Part shown: in pieces, positions 41,768 through 50,800 of the stretch
Numbering within the stretch: the stretch's first letter is position 1
Layout of the letters: every line of letters starts with the position of its first letter
NCBI GenBank assembly: GCA_965242535.1
Contig: OZ251458.1
Span: 124,001-188,000 of the forward strand
DNA: 64,000 bases
Direction of reading: 5' to 3'
Source: VXRD01 sp965242535
GTDB taxonomy: Bacteria > Latescibacterota > UBA2968
Program-made: the position numbers and the translations under genes
Notes under the pieces: generated by a model
Database searches by the model: none
What the model was told of the DNA's origin: nothing
Seen by the model: only the letters and a program-made list of their open reading frames with translations

Positions 41768-42148
41768 ATGCAACGCCTTCTGCTCGACACACACGCGCTT
41801 ATTTGGTGGTTCACAGACTCCGCTAAGTTAAATCCACGGGCCCGCGAGGCCATCGCCGATCCCGCCAACGAGGTTTTCGTGAGTGCCATCAGTGGTTTGG
41901 AAATCGCTATCAAGTGTGTGCAGGGCAAACTCAAAGTTCCAAACAACTTGGACGCTCTGATAGAAGACGCGGGGTTCACGCATTTGCCCGTGACTTTTTA
42001 TTCTGGCGAACAGGCGGGCTATTTGCCACTGTACCACCGAGATCCTTTTGATAGGGTACTGGTGTCTCAGGCTCAAGCCGAAGGGCTCATACTCGTCACG
42101 AGGGACGCGCAGATCATGCAGTATGACGTATGTGTCTTGGAGGCATGA
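41768..42148 (+). CDS. PIN-domain toxin (VapC-like)
   Basis: 126 residues, predicted Mg-dependent endoribonuclease. The acidic residues are in 'LLLDTHALIWWF' (Asp), 'SAISGLEIAIK' (Glu) and 'HRDPFDRVLVSQA' plus 'LVTRDAQIM' (Asp residues), the full PIN set. ATG 41768 overlaps the target repeat at the right end of MITE copy C. It is separated from its antitoxin by the 404-bp insert and uses a GGAG inside the element as ribosome-binding site. Confidence 0.88.
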   Translation: MQRLLLDTHALIWWFTDSAKLNPRAREAIADPANEVFVSAISGLEIAIKCVQGKLKVPNNLDALIEDAGFTHLPVTFYSGEQAGYLPLYHRDPFDRVLVSQAQAEGLILVTRDAQIMQYDVCVLEA

Positions 42149-42197
42149 CGACGAGTTCAATTCGATTTTGGTGATCATATCTTTGTAAGGATTATCG

Positions 42198-45100
42198 ATG
42201 GATCCTCGATTTACGCTGGAAAACGGCACGGGTATTTTTACGGGCAATGAATTGATCGTCAAGGGCGGTCTCGAAGGTGGCATGGGGTTGATGACCGGCT
42301 ACCCAGGTTCCCCCGTGGCCGAGGTGTTCGACGCCGCAGAGCGCATCCGCGAGTTGTTGGTGGAAAAGGGCGTGACGGTGCAAATTGCCAACAACGAAGC
42401 CCTGGGGGCCGCGCGGCTCAACGGCGCGCAGATGGAAGCCATTCGCGCCATCGCGGTGATGAAAAGCGTGGGCGCGCACGTCGCTTCAGACGCGCTGGCC
42501 TTGGGCAATATGGCCGGCACGGGCGAGGGCGCCGCAGCGGTCGCGGTATTTGGCGACGATACGTGGTCCGAGGGCACGCAGGTGCCGGCCGATTCGCGGT
42601 TTATCGCCAAACACCTGTACATGCCCGTGTTCGAACCGAGCACGTTTCAGGAAATGAAAGACTGGATCAAACTCGCCTTTGAGTTGTCCGAACGAACCCG
42701 GCTTTACATCGCGTACCTCGTCACGTCCAATCAGGCAGACGGCGGCGGCACGGTTGCGGTACATCCCAACCGATTTCCCGAACGGACCTTTCTCCAGCCC
42801 ACGCGCTTGGATCCCGCCGCGATTTCGCCGGACGAGCGCGTGATCATCCCCCCCCATACCGTCATCAAAGAAAGGGAAGTGCTCGAGCGGCGTTTTCCCC
42901 ACTTGCTCGCCCTCGCAAAAGACTACGGCCTGAATCGGATTTTGTATGGGCCAAACGCTGGCAAAAAGCAGATCGGCTTTGTCACCAGCAGTTTGGCCTA
43001 TTGTTATTTGGAGCACGCGCTCAACATGGTGGGGTTGGGGGGGAGCATCCCCATTTTGAAATACGGCATCACCCATCCGATAGATGCGGACATTTTGCGC
43101 GAGTTTGTCGGCATGGTCGACGACGTGTACGTGGTGGAGGAAAAGCGCGGATTTTTGGAAGAACAGATCACCGCCGCGCTGCAAACCATGCATCAGGACG
43201 GGCAAATCGGCGCGTTTCGGATATGGGGCAAGCGTTTTCCCAACGGACGCGGTTTTCCCGATAGTTGCGGCCTAAACCCGAGCATCGCCCTCGAGGTGCT
43301 CGCGCCTGTGTTGAAATCCCTCGACGATCCCACCGTGCCCGTGGATCGCGCGCGCATCGACGCGGCGGTCGCGCTGATGGCGCAGACCAAAACCTACGAC
43401 CTGACCGCTTCGGTTCGCACGCCCTCGTTTTGCCCGGGCTGCCCGCATCGGGATTCGGCGAGCGTGTTGGACAAGATGATCGACGATTTTCGCAACCGCG
43501 ATTACATGCGCCGCAAGCACGGCGAGGAGCGGATGGACCTGATTTTTCACGGGGATATCGGCTGTTATTCCCTGTTGAAATACGAGCCGTTCAATCGCTT
43601 GATGCACAATTTGTCCGGGATGGGCTTGGGCGGGGGCACGGGCGCGGGCATCGATCCCTTCATCGACAACAAGCAACTCGTGTTCATGGGCGATTCCACG
43701 TTCTTCCACAGCGGGATGGCGGCGATTTCCGATTCCATCAAGCACGGGCAAGACATTACGTATGTGATTTTGGACAACAAGACCACGGCGATGACCGGGC
43801 ATCAGCCCACGCCGGGCGTGGATATCGACCTGATGGGGCGGCCCACATTTGCCCAGGATATCGAAGACGTGGCACGCGGGTTGGGCGGGGGCACAGAGGG
43901 CCCGGTGCGGGTCACGCGCATGAATCCGGCGGACAGAGACGCGTACCGCGATGTGTTGGAACGGGCGATTCTAAAAGACGGGGTCAAAATCGTCATCGCG
44001 GACAAGGAATGCGGGATCACCTATCACCGCCGCGTGCGCGCAAAGCAGATTCAGACCGTTCGGGACCAGGGATTTCTGCCCGAAGAGACCCACATCAACA
44101 TCGCGTCAGAGGTCTGCGAATACTGCTTGGAATGCACGCGGGCCACCGGGTGCAGCGGCCTGACGGTCGAAGAAACGCTCCACGGCCCAAAGGTGGCGAC
44201 CGACCTGTCGTTGTGCGTGGCGGACGGGGCGTGTACCAAGGTGGAAGTCGCCCATGGCGATAAGACGTGTCCCTCGTTTGAACGCCTGACCATCCGCCGC
44301 AAGCGCGCGCCCGAAGTGCAAACCGAGTCCATCGATTTGTCGGATCTTCCCGAACCCGAATGCCGGGATTTTGATACGGCTTGGTACGCGTACGTCGCAG
44401 GCGTTGGGGGCATGGGCATCAATACCATTTCCGCGATTATCGCCGTTGCGGGCGCGCGGCAGGGCTATACCGTGCGCTTTACCAATAAAAAGGGGTTGGC
44501 GATTCGCAACGGCGGCGTGTATTCGCACGTCAGCTTTAGCCGCAGTGATCGGGTCATTTCGCAACTGACGCCCTACGGCCACGCGGATTTGTTGTTGGGC
44601 TTGGACATTTTGGAAGCCGTGCGCGGGTTGGATCCCGATGGCACGGGCCGCGTCGCCAGTCCGCAGCGCACCACCGCCGTCGTGGAGACGGGCAAGCGCG
44701 AGACCATTTTGTCGATGATCGGCCGCGACGATTTCGACGCGGATCACTTGGAGGATATTTTGCGGCAATACACCGATGCCGACACGTATTTTGGGATGGA
44801 CTTGGGCGAGATATCCGAACGCTATTTGGGCAATAAGATCTACGCCAACAGCATTTTGCTCGGCGCGGCCTTTCAGCGGGGCGCGCTGCCCCTCGCGCTG
44901 GAGAATATCCGCTGGGCGATGAAGCAAAACATCAAATCGAATGAACTCGACGCCAACCTCAAGGCGTTCGAAATGGGCCGCAAAGCCGCGTTGCATCCCG
45001 AAGCGTTCGCAAAGCCCGAGTCCGCGACCACCTATCGCGGCCTCGTCGAAGAGAAGGCGGAGATTTTGTCGAAAACGCGGGGCAAAAAATTGGCGGAAAC

Positions 45101-45803
45101 CTATCGCGCGAGCGCGGAATGGGTCGCCGATTGGGCGCTGCCCGAGGCGACGAAATTGCAGTTCGCCCTCGGGGTGTACGATTTGATCCAGTGGGGGGGC
45201 ATCGAATACGCGCGGGATTACATCGATCGCGTCAACCGGATTTACGACCGCGATGATGCGCGCTATGGGTACGCGGCAACCGATGCTGTGGTGCGTTTTC
45301 TCGCCCGCGTGATGGCGTACAAAGACGAGGTTTACGTGGCGCATCTCTTGACGAGTGAGGAAAAGTATCGCCGCGATTGCGCGCGCTACGATGTCGATCC
45401 CGCCCGCGGCGATAAAATTTCCTACCGACACCTGACGCGACCGCATTTCAACGTGCTGGGGCTGGACGTCAAATTCGATATTCAAACGCGCGATTGGATG
45501 CTCGGTCTCATGAAGCGCGCGCGCTTTTTGCGCCGCCTCCCGGCGTGGCACCGCGAGGAAAAGTCCTACCGCGATTGGTACATCGATCTCGTAGATGGGT
45601 TTGAATTTGATGGCGAGGCGCGATACGAGACCTATCTCAGAGCCTTGCGCCTGCCCGATGAGGTGCGCGGGTACCGCGAGGTGATCTGGCCGAAGATGGC
45701 CGCCGCAAAAAAAATGGCCGATTACTGGCTCAATGGCAACGGAACGCCCCCCAAGTTGGATCGCGAGGTTCTCGATATCGAACCCGTGGTCGAGAAGGCG
45801 TAA
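42198..45803 (+). CDS. Indolepyruvate ferredoxin oxidoreductase, fused alpha-beta subunits
   Basis: 1201 residues. The N-terminal half resembles the alpha subunit: 'GLMTGYPGSPVAEVFDAAER', then a TPP-binding segment with 'FCPGCPHRDSA' (~415) and 'FMGDSTFFHSGMAAI...DNKTTAMTG' (~495). A four-Cys cluster region is 'CEYCLECTRATGC' (~635). The gamma/beta-type domain starts near 'VAGVGGMGINTISAIIA' (~732), and the last ~270 residues are the DUF6537 region. It oxidatively decarboxylates aryl-2-oxoacids to acyl-CoA, passing electrons to ferredoxin. Single-chain forms are known in Proteobacteria and others. Neighbouring genes give no pathway context. Confidence 0.9.
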   Translation: MDPRFTLENGTGIFTGNELIVKGGLEGGMGLMTGYPGSPVAEVFDAAERIRELLVEKGVTVQIANNEALGAARLNGAQMEAIRAIAVMKSVGAHVASDALALGNMAGTGEGAAAVAVFGDDTWSEGTQVPADSRFIAKHLYMPVFEPSTFQEMKDWIKLAFELSERTRLYIAYLVTSNQADGGGTVAVHPNRFPERTFLQPTRLDPAAISPDERVIIPPHTVIKEREVLERRFPHLLALAKDYGLNRILYGPNAGKKQIGFVTSSLAYCYLEHALNMVGLGGSIPILKYGITHPIDADILREFVGMVDDVYVVEEKRGFLEEQITAALQTMHQDGQIGAFRIWGKRFPNGRGFPDSCGLNPSIALEVLAPVLKSLDDPTVPVDRARIDAAVALMAQTKTYDLTASVRTPSFCPGCPHRDSASVLDKMIDDFRNRDYMRRKHGEERMDLIFHGDIGCYSLLKYEPFNRLMHNLSGMGLGGGTGAGIDPFIDNKQLVFMGDSTFFHSGMAAISDSIKHGQDITYVILDNKTTAMTGHQPTPGVDIDLMGRPTFAQDIEDVARGLGGGTEGPVRVTRMNPADRDAYRDVLERAILKDGVKIVIADKECGITYHRRVRAKQIQTVRDQGFLPEETHINIASEVCEYCLECTRATGCSGLTVEETLHGPKVATDLSLCVADGACTKVEVAHGDKTCPSFERLTIRRKRAPEVQTESIDLSDLPEPECRDFDTAWYAYVAGVGGMGINTISAIIAVAGARQGYTVRFTNKKGLAIRNGGVYSHVSFSRSDRVISQLTPYGHADLLLGLDILEAVRGLDPDGTGRVASPQRTTAVVETGKRETILSMIGRDDFDADHLEDILRQYTDADTYFGMDLGEISERYLGNKIYANSILLGAAFQRGALPLALENIRWAMKQNIKSNELDANLKAFEMGRKAALHPEAFAKPESATTYRGLVEEKAEILSKTRGKKLAETYRASAEWVADWALPEATKLQFALGVYDLIQWGGIEYARDYIDRVNRIYDRDDARYGYAATDAVVRFLARVMAYKDEVYVAHLLTSEEKYRRDCARYDVDPARGDKISYRHLTRPHFNVLGLDVKFDIQTRDWMLGLMKRARFLRRLPAWHREEKSYRDWYIDLVDGFEFDGEARYETYLRALRLPDEVRGYREVIWPKMAAAKKMADYWLNGNGTPPKLDREVLDIEPVVEKA

Positions 45804-45835
45804 GCAACCCTTATCTTTCAAAAATGGAGCACGCA

Positions 45836-46087
45836 ATGAAGCGCGTTTTTACAGTGAAGGCCATCTGGGACGATGAGGCGCGGGTCTTCTACGCCCAAAG
45901 CGATATCGAGGGCTTGCACATCGAAGCCGATAGCCTCGACGAATTTGAAGAAATCATGCTGGACGCAGCACCCGAATTGATCCTGGTCAACCACCGAAGC
46001 GCGTCCGATATCTCCGAATACCCTTTGAAAGATTGGATACCGAGCATTCTGTGGCAAAAGTCGGAAACGGAAAGGACGATGGCATAA
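45836..46087 (+). CDS. DUF1902 (HicB-like) protein
   Basis: 83 residues. 'FTVKAIWDDEARVFYAQS' and 'IEGLHIEADSLDEFEEIMLD' match DUF1902/HicB partial-RNase-H proteins, usually antitoxins paired with HicA. I use ATG 45836 because GGAG (45826-45829) lies six bases ahead. No intact hicA follows. The 46088-46231 gap has only short disrupted frames, so this is an orphan or the toxin has decayed. Confidence 0.7.
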   Translation: MKRVFTVKAIWDDEARVFYAQSDIEGLHIEADSLDEFEEIMLDAAPELILVNHRSASDISEYPLKDWIPSILWQKSETERTMA

Positions 46088-46231
46088 TTTGGCAAGTACA
46101 TCCTTACAATGCAGTCGCGCGAGAAATTTCCAAATCCGGTAAAGAGCGGGAAGCGATGGTCGGTTTGTCCGCTCTCGTAATCGGGATGTTTGGGACGAAT
46201 TGAATTTTTTTGTCCTACGAAGGAAATGTCA

Positions 46232-46984
46232 ATGGAACTTTTTTCGTATTGGTTTCTGTTTGGCATCATCAGCGCGGTGATTGCAGTCATAAAAGGGCGA
46301 AGCGGTTGTGGTTGGTTTATTCTTGGAAGTTTGCTCGGTCCATTTGGTCTCATTCTGACATTGGTCGTTTCTACAAAATCAGGCGGGACTAAAAAAGAAG
46401 CCATTCCACGCGACGAGATGCGTTTTAGAACGCTGTTTTTGATGTTCGGCAAGCTGGCAAAGACCGATTCTCACGTATCGCAAGAGGAAATCGACTCAAT
46501 TAAAACGATTATGACCGATGCCGAATTGAACCAAGAGGCACGAAAAGTAGCGATTGAATTTTTCAACGAAGGCAAAGAGACGAGAACGCCATTTCGGGAA
46601 CTCGCCGCCGAATTTGCACAATATGCAGAAGATGTCGAAGTGCGTCGAGATGCTCTGTATTGTCTCGTGCTGATCGCTACCGCCGATGGCGTGTTGCACG
46701 CAACAGAGGAACAATATCTCAACGAAGTGGTCGCCGCATTTGGGTTGTCGCCAAACGTCTTGAAAGAAATACTTCCCGACATGCAGAAGTACTATGCGAT
46801 CTTGGGTTGTGATCCTTCGGCTTCCGATGACGAGTTGAAACGATGCTACCGCGAATTATCCCTACAATATCATCCAGATCGAATATCTCCGAAGGATCTC
46901 CCGCCTCATCTTCTCAAACTCGCAGAAGAAAAATTCAAAGAGATCCAAAATGCCTATCAGATCATAACCCAACATCGCAAATGA
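46232..46984 (+). CDS. Membrane-anchored TerB/J-domain protein (DjlA-like)
   Basis: 250 residues. N-terminal hydrophobic segments 'WFLFGIISAVIAVI' and 'WFILGSLLGPFGLILTLVV' suggest two membrane helices. A TerB-like helical domain (~75-185: 'LFLMFGKLAKTDSHVSQEEI', 'ALYCLVLIATADGVLH') is followed by a J domain (~190-250) with the Hsp70-activating 'YHPDRI' motif. This layout is that of DjlA, a co-chaperone for DnaK at the membrane. The gene is AT-richer than its neighbours. ATG 46226 is an alternative start. Confidence 0.8.
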   Translation: MELFSYWFLFGIISAVIAVIKGRSGCGWFILGSLLGPFGLILTLVVSTKSGGTKKEAIPRDEMRFRTLFLMFGKLAKTDSHVSQEEIDSIKTIMTDAELNQEARKVAIEFFNEGKETRTPFRELAAEFAQYAEDVEVRRDALYCLVLIATADGVLHATEEQYLNEVVAAFGLSPNVLKEILPDMQKYYAILGCDPSASDDELKRCYRELSLQYHPDRISPKDLPPHLLKLAEEKFKEIQNAYQIITQHRK

Positions 46985-47062
46985 GCATCCCGTCCACGGC
47001 GAACAGAATCTCAAATACTGATCGATAGCGATGGGATTGCGCGCCCAGCGGTCTAATATCCC

Positions 47063-47091
47063 TTGAAACAAATGCGCGGGTTGGTTATATT
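47063..47091 (+). promoter_or_regulatory. Promoter of the hydroxypyruvate reductase gene
   Basis: TTGAAA (47063-47068), 17 bp, TATATT (47086-47091), 51 bp upstream of the start. Confidence 0.65.
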
Positions 47092-47141
47092 CTGCCCGCG
47101 AATTTTTCCATTGTGAACGCATATCTAAAGGAGGATGTGTT

Positions 47142-48290
47142 TTGGGCAACAACGACTGGAGGACGCACAACGAATCGGGCAGCAAGCGCGTGGTGGTGAC
47201 CAAGGAATTGCCCGGCACCCGCTGGCTCGAGATTCTCGCCGCGGCGGATTGCCGCGTGGAAATCGGCACCTCGACTGAAATTTTGAGCGTCGAAGAAATC
47301 AAAGCCAAAATTGGCGATGCGTGCGATGGCGTGATCGGGCAGTTGACCGAAACCTGGGGCGAGCCCCTGTTTTCCGCGCTCGAGAACGCAGGTGGCAAAG
47401 CGTATTCCAACTACGCGGTGGGCTACAACAATGTCGATGTGGGCGCGGCGACAAAATACGGCATCCCCGTGGGCAATACGCCGGGGGTTTTGACCGAAAC
47501 CACGGCGGAAATGGCGATCTCGCTGACGTTTTCAGCGGCGCGGCGCGTGGTCGAAGCCGACGCGTTTATGCGCGCAGAAAAATATCGCGGCTGGTTGCCC
47601 ACGCTCTATTTGGGCGAGTTGATGACCGGCAAAACCGTGGGCGTGATCGGCGCAGGGCGCATCGGTTGCGCGTACGCCAAGATGATGGTCGAGGGGTTCA
47701 AGATGAACGCGGTCTATTACGACCCCTATCCCAATGCGTATATGGAAAATTACGTCCAGGCGTATGGCGCGTTCTTGGCGTCTCAGGGCGATTCGCCCGT
47801 GACCTGCCGGCGTTTGGACTCGGTCGAAGACGTGTTGAAGGTCGCCGATGTGGTGAGTTTGCATCCCTTGCTGGACGATACCACCTTCCACTTGATGAAT
47901 GCCGAGCGGCTGTCCCTGATGAAGGACAATGCCATTTTGATCAATGCCAGCCGCGGGCCGGTGATCGACGAAAGCGCCTTGGTCGATCACTGCAAAACCC
48001 ATCCCGATTTCAGAGTCGGGCTCGACGTGTTTGAAGACGAGCCTTTGATGAAACCCGGCCTCAAGGATTTGCCCAATGTGGTCATCGTGCCGCACATCGC
48101 GTCCGCGACGATCTGGACGCGCTCCGGCATGGCGACATTGGCCGCGTCCAACGTGGCTGGCGTTTTGAACGGGTATGGCGCGTGGCGAGATCAAGACGAT
48201 GTATTGCCCTTCTTGGGCGACGATCCCCCAAAGGCCGCGCCGAGCATTGTCAATGCGAATGAGGTCGGGCTTTCCGCCTATGAAGGCTGA
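47142..48290 (+). CDS. Hydroxypyruvate reductase / D-glycerate dehydrogenase, plant HPR1-like
   Basis: 382 residues, NAD(P)H-dependent D-2-hydroxyacid dehydrogenase. Rossmann motif 'VGVIGAGRIGCAYAKMMVEG', catalytic Arg in 'NASRGPVIDE', Glu in 'VFEDEP' and His in 'VPHIASAT'. Long stretches match from memory the plant peroxisomal enzyme of photorespiration: 'CDGVIGQLTETWGE', 'NYAVGYNNVDVGAATKYG' and 'GNTPGVLTETTAEM', plus the C-terminal 'PSIVNANEVGL'. It should interconvert hydroxypyruvate and D-glycerate. Start is TTG 47142 with AGGAGG at 47128-47133. A terminator follows at 48325. Confidence 0.9.
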   Translation: MGNNDWRTHNESGSKRVVVTKELPGTRWLEILAAADCRVEIGTSTEILSVEEIKAKIGDACDGVIGQLTETWGEPLFSALENAGGKAYSNYAVGYNNVDVGAATKYGIPVGNTPGVLTETTAEMAISLTFSAARRVVEADAFMRAEKYRGWLPTLYLGELMTGKTVGVIGAGRIGCAYAKMMVEGFKMNAVYYDPYPNAYMENYVQAYGAFLASQGDSPVTCRRLDSVEDVLKVADVVSLHPLLDDTTFHLMNAERLSLMKDNAILINASRGPVIDESALVDHCKTHPDFRVGLDVFEDEPLMKPGLKDLPNVVIVPHIASATIWTRSGMATLAASNVAGVLNGYGAWRDQDDVLPFLGDDPPKAAPSIVNANEVGLSAYEG

Positions 48291-48324
48291 GAAACGGTCA
48301 AAAAAAGTATCGTTCGAATCCAAA

Positions 48325-48360
48325 ACGAGCCGGTCATCTCGCGTGATCGGCTCGTTTTTG
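48325..48360 (+). terminator. Terminator after the hydroxypyruvate reductase gene
   Basis: ACGAGCCGGTCA (48325-48336) pairs with TGATCGGCTCGT (48344-48355), one wobble pair, followed by five T. Confidence 0.8.
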
Positions 48361-48479
48361 TGTACGCGACAAAACGCATAGACTACAAATTTACTGGCGA
48401 GGTACAACGGGACATCCCCGCAGGTTTTCGTAGGTTCGTCGATGCGGCTGAGGTATCCTCGATATCACATCGGTTTAGT

Positions 48480-48941
48480 TCACACATCGGTTTGACCCTC
48501 GCGCCGGTCAAAAACGTAAAATTTGACGAGCCCAACTGCGCCGATCAGGCCGCAGGGAATCACGACAAAGCGATACATCGAAACCTCGGCATAGCGAAAC
48601 GACGCGCCGGTCGCGCCGATCGTCGCGATCACAAATGAGAGATGCATGAGCTTTTGACCGATGTGCGGCTTGGCGAAGGCCGCGATCAAAATCGACGCGA
48701 GAGCCGCGTGAAAAATGACGAATCCCGCGTACCCATTTCGCACGGCGAGATCGAATTGCCAATCGTAGCGATAGATCCACACCATGAGCACATGGGCAAA
48801 AACGATCAGCGCGACAACCCGCCACAGCGCGATCGGGTGTCGGTCTCGCAGCGTGAGCACGACCGCAGCGGTCAATCCCACATAGCCCACCATCGCGGTA
48901 AAAAAGCAGATGAAAATCGCCGTTGTCCCTTCTCCCACCAT
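48480..48941 (-). CDS. Four-helix integral membrane protein of unknown function
   Basis: 153 residues. Hydrophobic helices are near residues 7-30 ('IFICFFTAMVGYVGLTAAVV'), 42-60, 75-95 ('GFVIFHAALASILIAAF') and 102-145. Conserved-looking His residues inside or next to helices ('FAHVLMVW', 'FHAALAS', 'LMHLSF') could bind haem or metal, as in small quinol-linked membrane proteins, but I do not recognise the family. It lies convergent to the reductase gene and divergent from the sigma-54 activator; 48942-49160 would hold both promoters. Confidence 0.55.
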   Translation of the reverse strand: MVGEGTTAIFICFFTAMVGYVGLTAAVVLTLRDRHPIALWRVVALIVFAHVLMVWIYRYDWQFDLAVRNGYAGFVIFHAALASILIAAFAKPHIGQKLMHLSFVIATIGATGASFRYAEVSMYRFVVIPCGLIGAVGLVKFYVFDRREGQTDV

Positions 48942-49177
48942 CGCAATGACCTTCCTTATTTATCGAAAAGCATCCAAATATTTCAAATGAAACGCCCATT
49001 TTACATCGGCTTAATTTTTTGGAAATATTCCCCCGTAATTTTTTATTCCCTAAGTGACCGATGTGATATTTGGTTGCACGACAAAAAGTGGCATCTATCA
49101 GTAGGCCCCATGCGGATGCCATTTGTTTCGCTTTTATGCGAGGGTTCGAGTGTTCGTTCGCAAGAGGAGGGATGATG

Positions 49178-50173
49178 ATGAAAAAAGAATGCGATGATCA
49201 ATGGCCGTTTATTGGACGGCACCCCTTGCTTTTAGAAGTGCGAGACCGCGCAGACCGCGTGGCGAATAGCGATTTGTCCGTCAATATCAGCGGAGAGACG
49301 GGCACGGGCAAGGAATTGCTCGCGAATTATATTCACGGGATCAGCCACCGCCGCGGGGAAGCATTTGTAATGGTCGATTGCGGCCTGCTCTCTTCTGAAC
49401 TGGGGCGCAGCGAGTTGTTCGGATATGTTCGGGGGGCGTTTACCGGCGCGAGTGAAACGCGCCTCGGCTTGGTCGAATCGGCGCAAGGGGGCACGTTGTT
49501 TCTCGATGAAGTGGGCGAATTGTCGCCCGATCTCCAGTTGCAATTTCTCCGCCTCATACAAGAGCGGGAATTTCGCCGCGTAGGCGAGCCTTCAATCCGC
49601 AAATCCAATGTGCGTTTGATCACGGCGACGCACTGCAATTTGAGGAAAATGGTGCGAGAGGGGGCGTTTCGGGCCGATCTCTTTTATCGCTTAAATGTCG
49701 TGCCCCTCTATTTGCCGCCTCTGCGGAAGCGGCAGAGCGATCTGCACCGTTTGGTCGAGTATTTTTGTCAGCAGACTCCCGGGCACACGCGCACGTTTTC
49801 CCCAGAAGCCCTAAATAAGATGTCTCGTTATGACTGGCCGGGCAATGTTCGCGAGTTGCAACACGAGGTCGCCCGCTTGATGATTATGGGCAAAGGCGAA
49901 GTTGTCCAGGTGTCCGATCTGCCGCCGCGGATTCGAAGGGCCAATGGCAGGGGCGATGTTTTTGACCGGCCGTTTAAGGACGCCAGAAAGGCGGCGTTGC
50001 GCCGTTTTACGCGGAAATACCTGCAAAGAGCATTGATGCAGACGCGGGGCAATGTGTCGCAAGCAGCGCGGCAAGCCGGAATTGGGCGACAGTATTTCCA
50101 GTTGCGTATGTCCGAACACGGTCTCCGGTCCGCAGATTACAAAAAGAGGCGCGATGTGCGACGCGGTGCATGA
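49178..50173 (+). CDS. Sigma-54-dependent transcriptional activator without receiver domain
   Basis: 331 residues. The AAA+ domain has Walker A 'SGETGTGKELLA' (~38), the sigma-54 contact loop 'GAFTGA' (~86), Walker B 'GGTLFLDEVGEL' (~105) and arginine finger region 'FRADLFYRLNVVPLYLPPLR'. A Fis-type HTH closes it ('RGNVSQAARQAGIGRQYFQ'). There is no N-terminal sensory domain, so it is PspF-like and probably controlled by a partner protein. Three ATGs lie in tandem (49172-49180); AGGAGG at 49165-49170 best fits the last. A damaged receiver-domain gene lies just downstream on the other strand. Confidence 0.88.
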   Translation: MKKECDDQWPFIGRHPLLLEVRDRADRVANSDLSVNISGETGTGKELLANYIHGISHRRGEAFVMVDCGLLSSELGRSELFGYVRGAFTGASETRLGLVESAQGGTLFLDEVGELSPDLQLQFLRLIQEREFRRVGEPSIRKSNVRLITATHCNLRKMVREGAFRADLFYRLNVVPLYLPPLRKRQSDLHRLVEYFCQQTPGHTRTFSPEALNKMSRYDWPGNVRELQHEVARLMIMGKGEVVQVSDLPPRIRRANGRGDVFDRPFKDARKAALRRFTRKYLQRALMQTRGNVSQAARQAGIGRQYFQLRMSEHGLRSADYKKRRDVRRGA

Positions 50174-50207
50174 GTTCGGCGTTCACACTGCCGGGGTTTT
50201 TACGCAA

Positions 50208-50246
50208 AACGGGTTACGACGATAAATCGTAACCCGTTGTTTTTTT
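50208..50246 (+). terminator. Terminator of the sigma-54 activator gene
   Basis: AACGGGTTACGA (50208-50219) and TCGTAACCCGTT (50227-50238) form a perfect 12-bp stem with a 7-base loop, followed by G and seven T. Confidence 0.85.
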
Positions 50247-50267
50247 GGACCCGCGTCAGCGCGAATT

Positions 50268-50343
<76 letters not shown>

Positions 50344-50350
50344 GCGTGGT

Positions 50351-50724
50351 TCAAAGATACAAAAGCGGATGATTTTTGGCAACCTCAAAGCGGGGCACGG
50401 TGCGAATATTAACCAGTTCAAAGGCATCGCGGTCGAGCCATTGTGCGGGTTCAGAGCGCGCTATCAGGCACTCGCCCGCAGGTGTTTCGGCGTTGGTCGC
50501 CAGGAAACGCGCTTTAAGTGCCACTCCAGCACATCGAGGGAAAAGGGATTTGGCAAATCCTTGAGAATCAGATCGTAATGCCTGGCCTGCTGGAGAACCC
50601 GCGCTTCCTCTGAGTCGTTTGCCACATCGACATCGCAACCCCTGTCGGTCAATTTTTGGAGCACAAAAGACCGCAACACGGGATCGGATTCGATCAACAA
50701 AATGGATTGCAAATGGGGCATCAT
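50351..50724 (-). pseudogene. Frameshifted response-regulator receiver domain
   Basis: The first frame (50724-50464) reads 'SILLIESDPVLRSFVLQKL' and 'DLILKDLPNPFSLDVLEW': the acidic pocket, the phospho-acceptor Asp position and the usual D-L-x-L-P segment of a receiver. It then stops after 86 residues. A second frame continues 'FLATNAETPAGECLIARSE' to 'FELVNIRTVPRFEVAKN' and a stop at 50351, a plausible second half. One frameshift near 50500 would join them. It could also be a short functional receiver; confidence is limited. Confidence 0.4.
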
Positions 50725-50800
50725 AACCTCAACGGTTCAGTCGCGTCCACAGTCCATCGCGTTGCAAAACGCAAAGACGCGAGCATTGGCGATGGATGAT

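Noticed and set aside
46088..46231. hicA toxin remnant after the DUF1902 gene
   Set aside because: A few residues recall HicA ('GK' followed by a basic stretch) but no frame could be followed with confidence.
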